From: Shinella sp.
Lineage (GTDB): Bacteria > Pseudomonadota > Alphaproteobacteria > Rhizobiales > Rhizobiaceae
DNA length: 64,000 nucleotides
Direction of reading: 5' to 3'
Assembly: GCA_003248775.1 (NCBI GenBank)
Contig: QFQX01000020.1
Location: 1 to 64,000, forward strand
How positions within the stretch are numbered: position 1 is the stretch's first letter; each line of letters opens with the position of its first letter. A program made the translations under genes and the position numbers. The notes beneath the pieces were generated by a model. The model did not search any database and was not told where the DNA came from. It was given only the letters and a program-made list of their open reading frames with translations. Positions 9,288 to 17,567 of the stretch are shown here, piece by piece.

Positions 9288-9464
9288 CATCGATCGTTGA
9301 TGTCCCGTCGCCACGGGCGGCTCCGTTTGGTGTCTAATCACAAACGGAAAACTTTGCAGCTTGGCACGTCATCATGCGATAAGGTTCGCCGACGAGGCGG
9401 CCGGACTTGCTCCTCGATCCGCGGGTGCACGGCCGGAACGCCGCCATGGGTCAGCCCTTGAAGA

Positions 9465-10562
9465 TCAACACTGCCCAAGCGAAGCCAGCAGCGCCACCAA
9501 TGCGGCTTGTCGATGGGTGTCTGTCTTCTGGAAAATGGATTTGACCCTGCTGCGGGATGTTTCTCTGGTGATGCCGAGGGTTTCGGCGGCGGTTTCGAGC
9601 GACTCGCCGATTGCCAGCAGGGCCGCGAGACGTGCTTCCGCCGGGGTCAGGCCGAAAGCGCGACTGAAGACCTGCCAGTCGGACTTGGAGGGAGCAGCGA
9701 TCTCGTTGAGAAGAAGCAAGGCCCGCGCGCAGAGGAAGGGAGACTTTGCCGCGCCATCGACGGGCAGGATCCGGATGATGACCGGAGCGGCATTCTCCCG
9801 CCGGGCGATGATGGGAGACGCACACAAGGTCTTGCCGTCCCGAAGTCCTCGGAGCCGGTCGATGACCCTGTTGTATTCCTCCGCGGCATGGCGATCGCGA
9901 AATATCAGCCGTCCGCCTGCGATGTGGATGGAGGCGCCAAGAAGTTGCTGCGCGGCGGAATTCGCATGGATGTATCTGCCGGTCGCATCGATCGCCACGA
10001 CCGCCTTTCCCATCTGGTCGAATGTGTTGGCAACGGTCGACAAGGTGACGCGCCCTGCCAGGTGGGCCAGGCTGCAGACCTCATTCAGACGCAGGGAAAA
10101 CTGGCGGAGAATGGCCCTTTCGGTCTGTTCGAACGCCCCCTGGCGCAGAGATCGATGCAGCGTCAGCGACCAGAAGTCCGGGCCGCTGTGAATACCGATG
10201 CCCGCCCACCACTTGCCGTCGAAGCGAGGCAGGAATTCGTCAAAAAATGGTGTGTCGTCATCCGCCGCGTCGATCAGATCGCGATCCAGGGCAACCTCTC
10301 CGCGCATGTTCAGAACCCTTGCACGCCGGTGGCTTTCGGCATCTCGCTCGGGCCAACCCTCGCGGACATAGGTTTCGAGACACTCCCCAAGATGCGTGGT
10401 CGCCACCGCTCCCTCGGGTCCTGCCTGCGGGATCAGAGCGGTCCCCATGGTGCCAGTGGCCATCGCGAGCTCCTCCAGGAGCTCTGTCCAGCGCGACGGA
10501 TCGGCGATAACGTCCGACAGGTGCGCGGACGCCTGTTGAAAGCGGCTGATGTCGATCGACAT
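9465..10562 (-). CDS. LuxR-type transcriptional regulator with PAS-like sensor
   Basis: DNA-binding regulator of 365 residues. The C-terminal ~60 residues form a LuxR/GerE helix-turn-helix (FGLTPAEARLAALLAIGESL, then TAAETLGITRETSRSRVKSIF). The middle part around VVAIDATGRYIHANSAAQQLLG looks like a PAS fold. The N-terminal 150 residues resemble the unassigned front half of similar alphaproteobacterial LuxR proteins; no receiver domain is present. A GGAGGG ribosome site precedes the ATG. It converges on the PLP-enzyme gene, with a 177-bp gap holding nothing I can name. Targets are unknown. Confidence 0.88.
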   Translation of the reverse strand: MSIDISRFQQASAHLSDVIADPSRWTELLEELAMATGTMGTALIPQAGPEGAVATTHLGECLETYVREGWPERDAESHRRARVLNMRGEVALDRDLIDAADDDTPFFDEFLPRFDGKWWAGIGIHSGPDFWSLTLHRSLRQGAFEQTERAILRQFSLRLNEVCSLAHLAGRVTLSTVANTFDQMGKAVVAIDATGRYIHANSAAQQLLGASIHIAGGRLIFRDRHAAEEYNRVIDRLRGLRDGKTLCASPIIARRENAAPVIIRILPVDGAAKSPFLCARALLLLNEIAAPSKSDWQVFSRAFGLTPAEARLAALLAIGESLETAAETLGITRETSRSRVKSIFQKTDTHRQAALVALLASLGQC

Positions 10563-10975
10563 CTTGCCCTCCTGCGTGTTTTCCAGGCACCAACAGCGCG
10601 TAAAAGCTAAACAATATAACGAATGGATACAGGATGACCCGGCGGCGCCGCAGTGAGAATTTCGAATATCTGCAAGTATACGTCGCAGTTTTAGGAAGTC
10701 GTCTTCCCTGTGACTTCGCGCGCGAAGTATATCAAATGACGCCGAACCTTCAATAGCGTCCCTGTTGGGCTCGAAGAGGGCTGGCGAGTTTTAAATACAA
10801 GCAAAGACTTGACGTGCTTCGTTTCCGCCCTTGCGTCTGGATGGTCATAGGCCGGGGCGATCTGCGACACCTGTCTCGCATCAACCCCCAAAAGGGGGTC
10901 GAATGCATTCCTGCCTAATGGTTCCGTTTTCCTTGCAGGGGGCATGCCCCTGGAGAGAACCGCCGGGAGGGATCA
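10563..10975. other. Intergenic region before DUF1194 gene
   Basis: 413 bp without a credible gene between the LuxR regulator (transcribed away) and the DUF1194 gene. It must hold both divergent promoters. A small palindrome GGGGCATGCCCC lies near 10939-10950, close to the DUF1194 start. No repeat or RNA gene recognised. Confidence 0.4.
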
Positions 10976-11815
10976 ATGCCTAAGATAAACTTTGCCCTGA
11001 CGCTGATGGGTGCGATTGCCGCGGCGCTCAGTTTCGGATTTCCGGCTCGCGCCACCGGAGTGGAGGGCGCGCAAGCCTTTGACGTCGATGTTGCGATCGT
11101 CTTCGCAGTCGATTTCTCCTCTTCGATCGATCCGGACACAGCGGACCTGCAAAGAAACGGGCATGTTACCGCGCTGACCTCGCCGGATTTCATCAATGCC
11201 ATTTCCAGCAATCGCCGGGGCTGTATCGGCGTGACCTATTTCGAATGGGCGAGCCCGGCGCAGATCAGGGTCGTTCTGCCGTGGACCAGGATTTGCGGAC
11301 CGGCGGACGCTGAATCGGCCGCTCAGGTGATCGCCAGGAAAGGCGATACCGGTTTCAGCCGTCGGGGGCGGGGCGGAACATCCATCTCCTCCGCCATCGA
11401 TGTCGGAAGCCTGCTTCTCGACCAATTTCCGGGAAGCGCCGAAAGAAAGGTCATAGACATCTCCGGAAATGGAGAAAACAACGACGGCCTGCCAGTTCAG
11501 GAGTCCAGGCGCAGGGCCGTTGAAAAGGGCTATACCATCAATGCGATCGCCATCCCGGATGACACCGATAAGGCCCCCGACTATCTGTTGGCCTCCTATT
11601 TTTCGAACAACGTCATTGGCGGGTTCAGCGCCTTCGTGATGGTTCCCAAGGCGGTGGGGGACTATGCCATGGCGCTACGCCGGAAGCTGATAAGAGAGAT
11701 CGCTGAACACGTTGAGCCGCATCCGGCGGAAAATCGGGAGCGCGTCGGGCAGCGGCCTTACACAGTCATCGCGGACGCTCAATCCGGTTCGCCGCGCCTG
11801 GTGGCGGCGCCCTGA
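10976..11815 (+). CDS. DUF1194 family secreted VWA-like protein
   Basis: Exported protein of 279 residues. A signal peptide (residues 1-26, cleavage after PARA) is followed by a von Willebrand factor A-like fold. The metal-ion-dependent adhesion site begins DFSSS at 46-50 (DxSxS), with further conserved Thr/Asp region at RGGTSISSAIDVG and a final strand KVIDISGNGENN. These are the hallmarks of DUF1194, a group widespread in Rhizobiales whose role is unproven. A GGGAGG ribosome site precedes the ATG. The C-terminal ~50 residues are polar and may be disordered. It stands alone, with gaps on both sides. Confidence 0.88.
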   Translation: MPKINFALTLMGAIAAALSFGFPARATGVEGAQAFDVDVAIVFAVDFSSSIDPDTADLQRNGHVTALTSPDFINAISSNRRGCIGVTYFEWASPAQIRVVLPWTRICGPADAESAAQVIARKGDTGFSRRGRGGTSISSAIDVGSLLLDQFPGSAERKVIDISGNGENNDGLPVQESRRRAVEKGYTINAIAIPDDTDKAPDYLLASYFSNNVIGGFSAFVMVPKAVGDYAMALRRKLIREIAEHVEPHPAENRERVGQRPYTVIADAQSGSPRLVAAP

Positions 11816-12221
11816 CGGATGCGCGTATGCCGCCAGGGCGCAAACTCTCGGGTGGGCAAACATCCCCGCAAATTCGAAGCGGCCGGAACTGTTATGGCTT
11901 GCCAATGATGCTGCGCTGGCGGATCTGCGCGTGGCATCGAGCGCGAAGCCGGGTCCGCGTGGTGAAATCTGGCGGACGCGGTTTCGTCGTTTTCATCGAC
12001 TGCCACGCGGCCGTAGAACTTGAGCGCCGTCCGTCCCGTCCAGACCGGCGGCTCGCCCTCCACCATGCCGTGTGCGGTTGCATTCGGCATATGAGTATGA
12101 AAGGCCGCGCGTCAGCGCTGCGACATCCGGTGCAGGCGGGCGTGAATGAAGAAGGCCGTCACCTCCCGAAAGGCCCAGCCCAGGCGGTTGACAGCCTTTG
12201 TCTACGGCAGGGGCCTGGAAA
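11816..12221. other. Gene-poor stretch, possibly decayed
   Basis: 406 bp between the convergent DUF1194 and SCO1 genes. Open frames on both strands (for example 11779-12090 minus) lack ribosome sites and recognisable motifs. It may hold decayed coding DNA marking the edge of the metal island; nothing firmer can be said. Confidence 0.35.
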
Positions 12222-12836
12222 CTAGCCCGCAGATCCGGCGAAGTTACGGATTTTCTGCAGGCGGACCTCCCTTGCCTCGTGCATATCCAACATTCCCTTG
12301 AAACCGCCGTCGGCGTCCATCATGTAGACACCGGCCGTATGATCCATCGTGTAGCTGTCACCCCCGGTCGGGACCTTCCGTGCATAGGCGGCAAAAGCCT
12401 TGACCGCCGTGTCGGTCTGTTTGGCCGACCCGCGCAGCGCCATGATCCGGGGATCGAAGGACGTCATGTATGTGCTCAGCAGTTCCTGGCTGTCCCTCTC
12501 GGGGTCCACCGAAATGAAGATCACGTTGAAACGGTCAGCCACAGGACCGAGTTCGCTCATCAGATCCGTCAGTTCGAACAGGGTTGTAGGGCAGATGTCC
12601 GGGCAATATGTGAAGCCGAAAAAGGCAAGATATGGCTTGCCCTTCAGCGATGCGTTATCGACGACCGTCCCACGGTGCGAGGTAAGCTCGAACGGCTTCC
12701 CGATGACGGGAGTGGAGGCATTTGAAGATACGGCGACGTCCTTGTCCTGGCGCATTGGGAGCACACTGCCAAAGACAAGCAGCCATGCCGCGGCGATCAC
12801 CACAAGCCCCCCGGCGACCATTCGGAATATCTTCAC
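12222..12836 (-). CDS. SCO1/SenC family copper chaperone
   Basis: Membrane-anchored thioredoxin-fold protein, 204 residues, facing the periplasm. It has one N-terminal hydrophobic anchor (about residues 7-26). The copper site is complete: C78 and C82 in TYCPDICPT, and H166 in MDHTAG. SCO proteins deliver copper to the CuA centre of cytochrome oxidase or act as thiol-redox factors. No cytochrome oxidase gene is nearby; instead the neighbours are metal and envelope genes, so an accessory role is possible. The start is GTG at 12836 behind AAGGAG. It follows the L,D-transpeptidase and its small membrane partner on the same strand, with a 247-bp gap. Confidence 0.93.
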   Translation of the reverse strand: MKIFRMVAGGLVVIAAAWLLVFGSVLPMRQDKDVAVSSNASTPVIGKPFELTSHRGTVVDNASLKGKPYLAFFGFTYCPDICPTTLFELTDLMSELGPVADRFNVIFISVDPERDSQELLSTYMTSFDPRIMALRGSAKQTDTAVKAFAAYARKVPTGGDSYTMDHTAGVYMMDADGGFKGMLDMHEAREVRLQKIRNFAGSAG

Positions 12837-12890
12837 CTATTGCTCCTTTCGCGGATCAGCCGATCGACAAGCACAACTTTTGTGGATAGG

Positions 12891-12921
12891 CGCGTAGCCC
12901 CTCTGGCTGCTTCAGGGGCAA
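12891..12921 (-). promoter_or_regulatory. Weak MerR-type promoter candidate before SCO1
   Basis: On the minus strand TTGCCC is followed by 19 bases containing inverted arms CCCCT/AGGGG, then TACGCG. Spacing and dyad follow the MerR-family pattern of the other island promoters, but the -10 is poor and the arms are shorter. It could serve the SCO1 gene 55 bases downstream. Lower confidence than the six listed elsewhere. Confidence 0.3.
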
Positions 12922-13083
12922 GCACGAATTTCGGTAGCCTCAGTTGCGTACGAAGCCGCAGCGAGATCCCGATTATCGGGAAGAATGGACCATCAGAAAC
13001 ATCCGCAACCGAATGTGCGGACTGTTGCGTTCCGTAACCAGGGCTTCTTGAAGCCCTGATACAATCAGACCACAGCCCAAGCT

Positions 13084-13254
13084 TCATGGCTGTGGCCGGA
13101 TGGGTGTCGTGGCCCCAGCGGGTTCCGGCCTCGCCTCCCGGCCGATGTGCCGGATGCTGTAGGCAAAGACGGCGAGAACGAAGGCCACAAGAATCGCCAG
13201 CAAGATCCTGTTGTTGCGCCGGATTCGACGCATCCGCTCATCGGGCTGCGCCAT
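13084..13254 (-). CDS. Small single-span membrane protein
   Basis: 56-residue protein beginning MAQPDERMRRIRRNN. The basic N-terminus is followed by one membrane helix (LLAILVAFVLAVFAYS) and a short proline-rich tail, giving an N-in topology. It starts 4 bp after the stop of the L,D-transpeptidase gene, so the two are almost certainly co-transcribed and perhaps coupled. The longer open frame upstream to 13449 overlaps the transpeptidase and is rejected. No family recognised; it could be an accessory anchor for the transpeptidase or SCO1 protein. Confidence 0.55.
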   Translation of the reverse strand: MAQPDERMRRIRRNNRILLAILVAFVLAVFAYSIRHIGREARPEPAGATTPIRPQP

Positions 13255-13258
13255 GGCC

Positions 13259-14344
13259 TCAATCTCCGGCAGCACTGTCTGAGAGGGCACCGGCACCTGC
13301 CCGTCTGGAGATTTCCTGGAACGGATCGGCAAGCGCCGCGTCGGGCCTGCTGACCGGATACTTGATGCTGGATATCCGAGCTGCGAGTTTGTCGGCGCCG
13401 TCCTTCTTGAGAAGGGCCCGGAAGCTTGGATGCATACCCCCATCGACATAGGCGTTCACCGCCGAAGGCTTGTTTTGCGCGATCGCTGCGTCAACCTTTC
13501 GCCCTTCCGCTGTAATCTGCGCCATGAGCTGTGGATCCGGAGGTGTCACGACGGCGGGACAGGCAGCCAGCGGATCGCGCGGCTCACCTCCCGAAAATTC
13601 GGTGTTGAACACGTAGCGGCGACCGCAGACCGATACCTTCGGTTGCTGCCTGGTGATCTCGAACGTGTCGTACCCCTCCTTCAGCGTCCGCCAGAACGGC
13701 ATGTTCCCGTCATCCTTGTAACGAGCCATGTTCTCCGCTGTCATCCGGAACGGATAGGCCTGCACCTGGAAGCGATTTTGTCCAGAGGACAGGGCCTTGG
13801 CAACGATCGCATAAATCTCGCCGACACCCTGGTCGGTGAGCGCATAGCAACCCGATGATGAGCATGCCCCATGAACCATGAGCGCTTCGCCCGTATAGCC
13901 GAGGGCTGACTCAAGCCTGTTGGGGTAGCCGAGATTGAAAGAAACGTAGTATTGCGATTTCGGATTTAGCATGCCGGCCGAGACATGGTAGAAGCCCTCA
14001 GGCGCCTGGCGATCACCATTCTTCATTTTCGGGCCTAGCTTTCCTGACCACCTGCACATGGGATAGGTCTTGAGGAGTGCATAGCGCCCTGTCCGATCGA
14101 CTTTCCAGATTTCGAGTTCGCTCTCCTGTTTGAAGATCCTGACGAGCACGGGGCTTTCGGCCTTCATGCCCTTGTTTGACATCTCCGTCAGCATCTTGCC
14201 TGAAATCTGCGGGGCGGCGCTCGACAGGTCGTCGAGCACCATGTCCGCGACGCAGCCCGACAGCATCGCCCCCATCACCGCCATCAGGGTTACCCGCCGC
14301 ACAAACCCCGGGGCGCGATTACTACATCTTGAAAGCCAGTTCAT
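13259..14344 (-). CDS. L,D-transpeptidase lipoprotein (YafK-type)
   Basis: Envelope enzyme of 361 residues that would form or cut L,D cross-links in peptidoglycan, or attach or release proteins from it. The signal peptide ends in a lipobox LSGC with Cys31, so it is probably a lipoprotein. The YkuD-fold active site HGACSSSGCYAL gives H158 and catalytic C166; the CYA form after the cysteine is typical of YafK relatives. The C-terminal ~150 residues form a conserved YafK-like extension. It is preceded by a MerR-type promoter (14485-14515) and a ~135-base leader, and followed by a small membrane protein. A link between a metal-type promoter and a cell-wall enzyme is unusual. Confidence 0.88.
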   Translation of the reverse strand: MNWLSRCSNRAPGFVRRVTLMAVMGAMLSGCVADMVLDDLSSAAPQISGKMLTEMSNKGMKAESPVLVRIFKQESELEIWKVDRTGRYALLKTYPMCRWSGKLGPKMKNGDRQAPEGFYHVSAGMLNPKSQYYVSFNLGYPNRLESALGYTGEALMVHGACSSSGCYALTDQGVGEIYAIVAKALSSGQNRFQVQAYPFRMTAENMARYKDDGNMPFWRTLKEGYDTFEITRQQPKVSVCGRRYVFNTEFSGGEPRDPLAACPAVVTPPDPQLMAQITAEGRKVDAAIAQNKPSAVNAYVDGGMHPSFRALLKKDGADKLAARISSIKYPVSRPDAALADPFQEISRRAGAGALSDSAAGD

Positions 14345-14484
14345 TCATCACTCTGAAGGTACGTTTCGACGGCTCTGCCGGCGCCGCGCCAACTGCGCGC
14401 CTCCGTTCAGCTCCCCCAAGCAAAATCTTCCAACAGGTGGAGATTCGCGCCGTGCTCACCTCTGTCCCCATCGACGGAACGTGG

Positions 14485-14515
14485 ATGATAAAACCTCAAG
14501 CAACTTGAGGTGCAA
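14485..14515 (-). promoter_or_regulatory. MerR-type promoter for YafK-type L,D-transpeptidase
   Basis: Minus-strand -35 TTGCAC and -10 TATCAT are separated by exactly 19 bases. Over this lies a perfect dyad ACCTCAAG-TTG-CTTGAGGT. An over-long spacer with a centred dyad is the signature of promoters twisted open by MerR-family activators. The arms also resemble SoxR boxes, so the activator could be SoxR-like rather than the metal regulator at 15338. Confidence 0.65.
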
Positions 14516-14618
14516 GGCCAGCTTTCTGAAGAATTTGCCGTTTTCCTGCCTCGCCAAACACTTTGGCACAAGAAGACTTGATTTCCATTTCATCGGGGCA
14601 GGCGTTACTTTAACCGCC

Positions 14619-14852
14619 ATGACCGCCAAATTCCGACATCTGACGAGAACAGCATGCTGGGTCGCCGTGTTTCTCACGGGCGGTGTTCTCCTTGTGAAGC
14701 TCGTGTTCATGCTCGTTTGCTGGATCGGCGGACATAATCTGTTCGAAGCGTTGTTTGGCATGACCACGCCCATCATCCTTGGCACCGTCATTGGGATCGA
14801 AGCCTTCCTTTGGTTCAGGGAGTGGCATCACTCCGGATCGGGAGCGCCGTGA
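14619..14852 (+). CDS. Small two-span membrane protein
   Basis: 77-residue protein from the ATG at 14619. Two hydrophobic segments (about residues 13-35 and 46-64) suggest two inner-membrane helices with a short polar tail containing WFREWHH. It is divergent from the L,D-transpeptidase. A ribosome site is not obvious, and no family is recognised. The open frame extends far upstream, but the sequence turns protein-like only from this Met. Plausible but unproven. Confidence 0.4.
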   Translation: MTAKFRHLTRTACWVAVFLTGGVLLVKLVFMLVCWIGGHNLFEALFGMTTPIILGTVIGIEAFLWFREWHHSGSGAP

Positions 14853-15337
14853 TAGCGCTTCGTTCTGGAGCAATCCCGTCCAAAAATCTCACGGGGGCTC
14901 GATAAGCGATATGCCAGTGTCGAACCCAAAGCTCATTTCGACTTTTTGGGAAGGTTCTTATGAACGCCACAGCCCGATATTCTGGGTGCGATCATGCAAG
15001 GGAAGGCCAAAAGGAGGTCGTTTCATTGCAGACGGCCAGACAGGTATTCATCTTGAACGTCCTTCAGGAGCGCCGCAGGTGCGATCGGCTTCATGGATCT
15101 TTCATCTCATCGGCAAGATGAGACGCGGACGTGTTGCTGGGGCGGATGCGGGAGTGTCAGAGAGCAGAAACGAAATTATCATGAGGCATAACGACACCTG
15201 TTGGCCACTTGATTTGCCCTGTTGAATCATCACATTGGGAACGCATCGCCTCTGAATAACCATGCAACTGGTCCAGTTGTGCGTGAGGTTCCGAGATATT
15301 GCAGCACCTCTGCTGCCGAACGACTGGAGGATTCTTG
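14853..15337. other. Intergenic region before merR-type gene
   Basis: 485 bp. One 53-codon frame (14960-15121) has an acceptable GGAAGG site but no recognisable product. A 15-bp inverted repeat CAACTGG-T-CCAGTTG at 15265-15279 lies about 60 bp before the regulator start and could be its own control site. It does not match the 19-bp-spacer promoters of the island. Confidence 0.35.
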
Positions 15338-15754
15338 ATGTTGACGATCGGTGACCTGTCGAGGACGACTGGCGTGAAGGTGCCGACGATCCGATATTAC
15401 GAACAGATGGGCTTGCTCGTCCCCCCGGAAAGGACGGAAGGAAACCAACGCCGCTATTCGAAGAGCGAACGCGAGCGGCTGTCCTTCATCAGGCACGCAC
15501 GCGAACTGGGCCTCACGATCGAGGCCATTCGGGAACTCATCGACCTCAGCCAACATCCGGAAAAACCATGCGAAGAAGCTGACCGTATCGCGGCACAACA
15601 GCTTGCGACGGTCCGCCAGAAGATCGAACGCCTGAAAAAGCTCGAAGCCGAACTGGAGCGCATCACCGCTTGTTGTCACACGAACCAGGTGCGTGACTGC
15701 TATGTCATCAGAGCTCTGGCGAACCACGACCTCTGCTGCACCGACCATAGTTGA
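15338..15754 (+). CDS. MerR-family metal-sensing regulator (ZntR/CadR/PbrR type)
   Basis: Transcription activator of 138 residues from ATG 15338 (GGAGG site). The N-terminus MLTIGDLSRTTGVKVPTIRY is the MerR winged helix, followed by the long dimer helix. Metal ligand positions fit the divalent-metal group: C78 (HPEKPC), then C112-C113 and C121 in ACCHTNQVRDC. This CC...C pattern at the C-terminal loop is that of ZntR, CadR and PbrR, not of CueR or SoxR. Zinc, cadmium or lead are the likely inducers. Six promoters of MerR architecture lie within 13 kb on both sides, making it the probable master regulator of the island. Confidence 0.92.
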   Translation: MLTIGDLSRTTGVKVPTIRYYEQMGLLVPPERTEGNQRRYSKSERERLSFIRHARELGLTIEAIRELIDLSQHPEKPCEEADRIAAQQLATVRQKIERLKKLEAELERITACCHTNQVRDCYVIRALANHDLCCTDHS

Positions 15755-15779
15755 GCGGTTCGACTCACGACGCTTCGGT

Positions 15780-15801
15780 TTGGCCGGTCATGGCCGGCCA
15801 A
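15780..15801. terminator. Possible bidirectional hairpin between convergent genes
   Basis: An 8-bp inverted repeat TTGGCCGG / CCGGCCAA with a 6-base loop lies between the convergent merR-type and NRAMP genes. There is no T-run on either side, so termination here is only suggested by position. Confidence 0.3.
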
Positions 15802-15809
15802 TATGTCGC

Positions 15810-17138
15810 CTACGCAGAGACGAAGTCGACAAGAAGCTTGATGTTCAAAAGCGCGATCACGACCGCGATGAGCCAGGCGAACAGGATGAGCCACAGCGGG
15901 GCTTTCAGTTCGCCCATTTTTTCCTTGTCTGACGTGAATATCACCAGCGGAAAAACCGCGAAGGATAGCTGAAGGCTCAGAACCACCTGGGTGAGGATGA
16001 GAAGCTGGGCTGTGCCGCCGTCGCCATAGATGATGGTTACCGCAGCAGCCGGTACGATGGCGATCGCGCGGGTGATGAGGCGACGTAGCCACGGGGGCAT
16101 CCGGATGTCGAGGAACCCCTCCATGACGATCTGGCCCGCCAGCGTCGCGGTCACGGTCGAGTTGACGCCGCAACAGAGCAGCGCGATCCCGAACAGCGTG
16201 GGCGCAATCGCGAGGCCCAGAAGCGGCGCAAGGAGATTGTGCGCCTCGCCGAGCTCGGCCACCCCTGTCTGCCCCGTCTTGTGAAACGTGGCCGCAGCCA
16301 GGATCAGGATGGACGCATTCACCAGGAGAGCGAACATCAAGGCGATGGTCGAGTCGATCGTTGCGAATTTCAGCGCCTCTCTTTTCTCCGGCAGCGTCTG
16401 ACCATATGCGCGTGTCTGTATTATGCCGGAATGGAGATAGAGGTTGTGCGGCATGACGGTCGCCCCGAGAATTCCGAGAGCGAGGTACAGCATGTCGGGG
16501 TTCGTGACGATCTCCGTCGTCGGGGCAAAACCAAGGATGACCTGGCCCCAGTCAGGATCGGCGAGCGCGATCTGGATCGCAAAACAGACCGCGACGACGG
16601 CAAGCAGGGTAATCACGAGCGCCTCGACCCAACGGAAGCCAAGCTTCTGCAGGTAGAGGATCAGGAAAACGTCGAGAGCGGTAATGATCACGCCGACTTC
16701 AAGCGGAATTCCGAAGATGAGGTTGAGGCCGATCGCGGTTCCGATCACCTCCGCGATGTCGGTGGCGATGATGGCGATCTCCGCCAGAAGCCAGAGCATG
16801 TAGCCCACCGGCTTCGGGAACGCGTCACGGCATGCCTGTGCAAGATCCCGGCCCGATGCAATGGCCAGCCTTGCGCACAGCGACTGGAGGACGATGGCCA
16901 TGATGTTCGAGACGAGGGCCACCGTCAGGAGCGCATAACCGAAACGGGATCCGCCCGCCAGCGAGGTCGCCCAGTTGCCGGGATCCATATAACCGACCGC
17001 GACCAGATAGCCGGGGCCGAAGAAAGCCATCGCCCGCTTCAGGGCACTCGGACCGGACGATACCTTGATCGATCGGTAGACATCGGAGAGCGATCCCTCC
17101 CCTACAGTACGCTGCCAGCCTTTGACGGGTCCATCCAT
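15810..17138 (-). CDS. mntH: NRAMP-family divalent metal transporter
   Basis: Proton-coupled importer of Mn2+/Fe2+ and related ions, 442 residues with about 11 membrane helices. Helix 1 carries DPGN at 52-55 and helix 6 carries MPHN at 229-232, the two unwound metal-binding segments. The Met of MPHN, which favours soft transition metals over calcium or magnesium, is present. An AAGGTGAT ribosome site precedes the ATG at 17138. Upstream lies a Fur/Mur-like palindrome, the usual control for mntH in Rhizobiales. It converges on the metal-responsive MerR gene; import of a needed metal beside export and sensing genes fits a metal-homeostasis island. Confidence 0.95.
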   Translation of the reverse strand: MDGPVKGWQRTVGEGSLSDVYRSIKVSSGPSALKRAMAFFGPGYLVAVGYMDPGNWATSLAGGSRFGYALLTVALVSNIMAIVLQSLCARLAIASGRDLAQACRDAFPKPVGYMLWLLAEIAIIATDIAEVIGTAIGLNLIFGIPLEVGVIITALDVFLILYLQKLGFRWVEALVITLLAVVAVCFAIQIALADPDWGQVILGFAPTTEIVTNPDMLYLALGILGATVMPHNLYLHSGIIQTRAYGQTLPEKREALKFATIDSTIALMFALLVNASILILAAATFHKTGQTGVAELGEAHNLLAPLLGLAIAPTLFGIALLCCGVNSTVTATLAGQIVMEGFLDIRMPPWLRRLITRAIAIVPAAAVTIIYGDGGTAQLLILTQVVLSLQLSFAVFPLVIFTSDKEKMGELKAPLWLILFAWLIAVVIALLNIKLLVDFVSA

Positions 17139-17165
17139 AGCATCACCTTGCTTTCACAGCTCATG

Positions 17166-17195
17166 CCAAATTTGCAATTGCAACTCATTCGCATA
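17166..17195 (-). promoter_or_regulatory. Fur/Mur-like operator upstream of mntH
   Basis: A perfect 12-bp palindrome TTGCAATTGCAA (17172-17183), followed by further near-repeats of TGCAA/TTCGCA, lies 34 bp before the mntH start. Mur (the manganese-sensing Fur protein of rhizobia) binds AT-rich TGCAA-type repeats in front of mntH, so Mn- or Fe-dependent repression is likely. Confidence 0.5.
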
Positions 17196-17361
17196 AAGAA
17201 TCGTATTTGACAAGCCTGCGGAAAGAGGTGGCTCGTCAACCGCATGCTGGAGTTTGCTGGCCATCCCTCTGTTTCGGGATATGGCCTCGGTTTTCAGCTT
17301 CCGAACGACCGGCCGTTCAGTCCGTCTCGCTTTTGTGAAGCCCAAATCAGAACGACAACCC

Positions 17362-17392
17362 TTGACCCTAAGGTTGCTAGAGGTCTTATCAA
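17362..17392 (+). promoter_or_regulatory. MerR-type promoter before M23 peptidase
   Basis: TTGACC (17362-17367), a 19-base spacer and TATCAA (17387-17392), with the imperfect dyad CCTAAGGTTGCTAGAGG in the spacer. It points at the M23 peptidase gene about 170 bases downstream. The match to PbrR/CadR-type promoters is strong, and the regulator at 15338 is the obvious candidate. Confidence 0.7.
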
Positions 17393-17567
17393 AACGCTCC
17401 CGATCCGTGGTCACATCGATGAAATATCCGCGGATGCGCTTTGAAGGGAGCAACGCGATCCATACGAGATTCGTAATTCAAACGACTGTTATTACCATCA
17501 CGATCGACTTCGCCTTGACGAACGGTGATCTGCGGGAGACGGCCCTTCAGCCCTTGGAGGCTGTTCA

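Noticed and set aside
11779..12090. 103-codon minus-strand frame in the gap after DUF1194
   Set aside because: No ribosome site, overlaps the DUF1194 3' end, and no motif I could name; may be decayed DNA.
14960..15121. 53-codon frame with a fair ribosome site upstream of the MerR gene
   Set aside because: Too short and featureless to call without conservation data; noted under the intergenic entry.
15265..15279. Palindrome CAACTGG-T-CCAGTTG before the MerR gene as a seventh MerR-type promoter
   Set aside because: No -35/-10 pair with 19-base spacing around it; kept only as a possible autoregulatory site.
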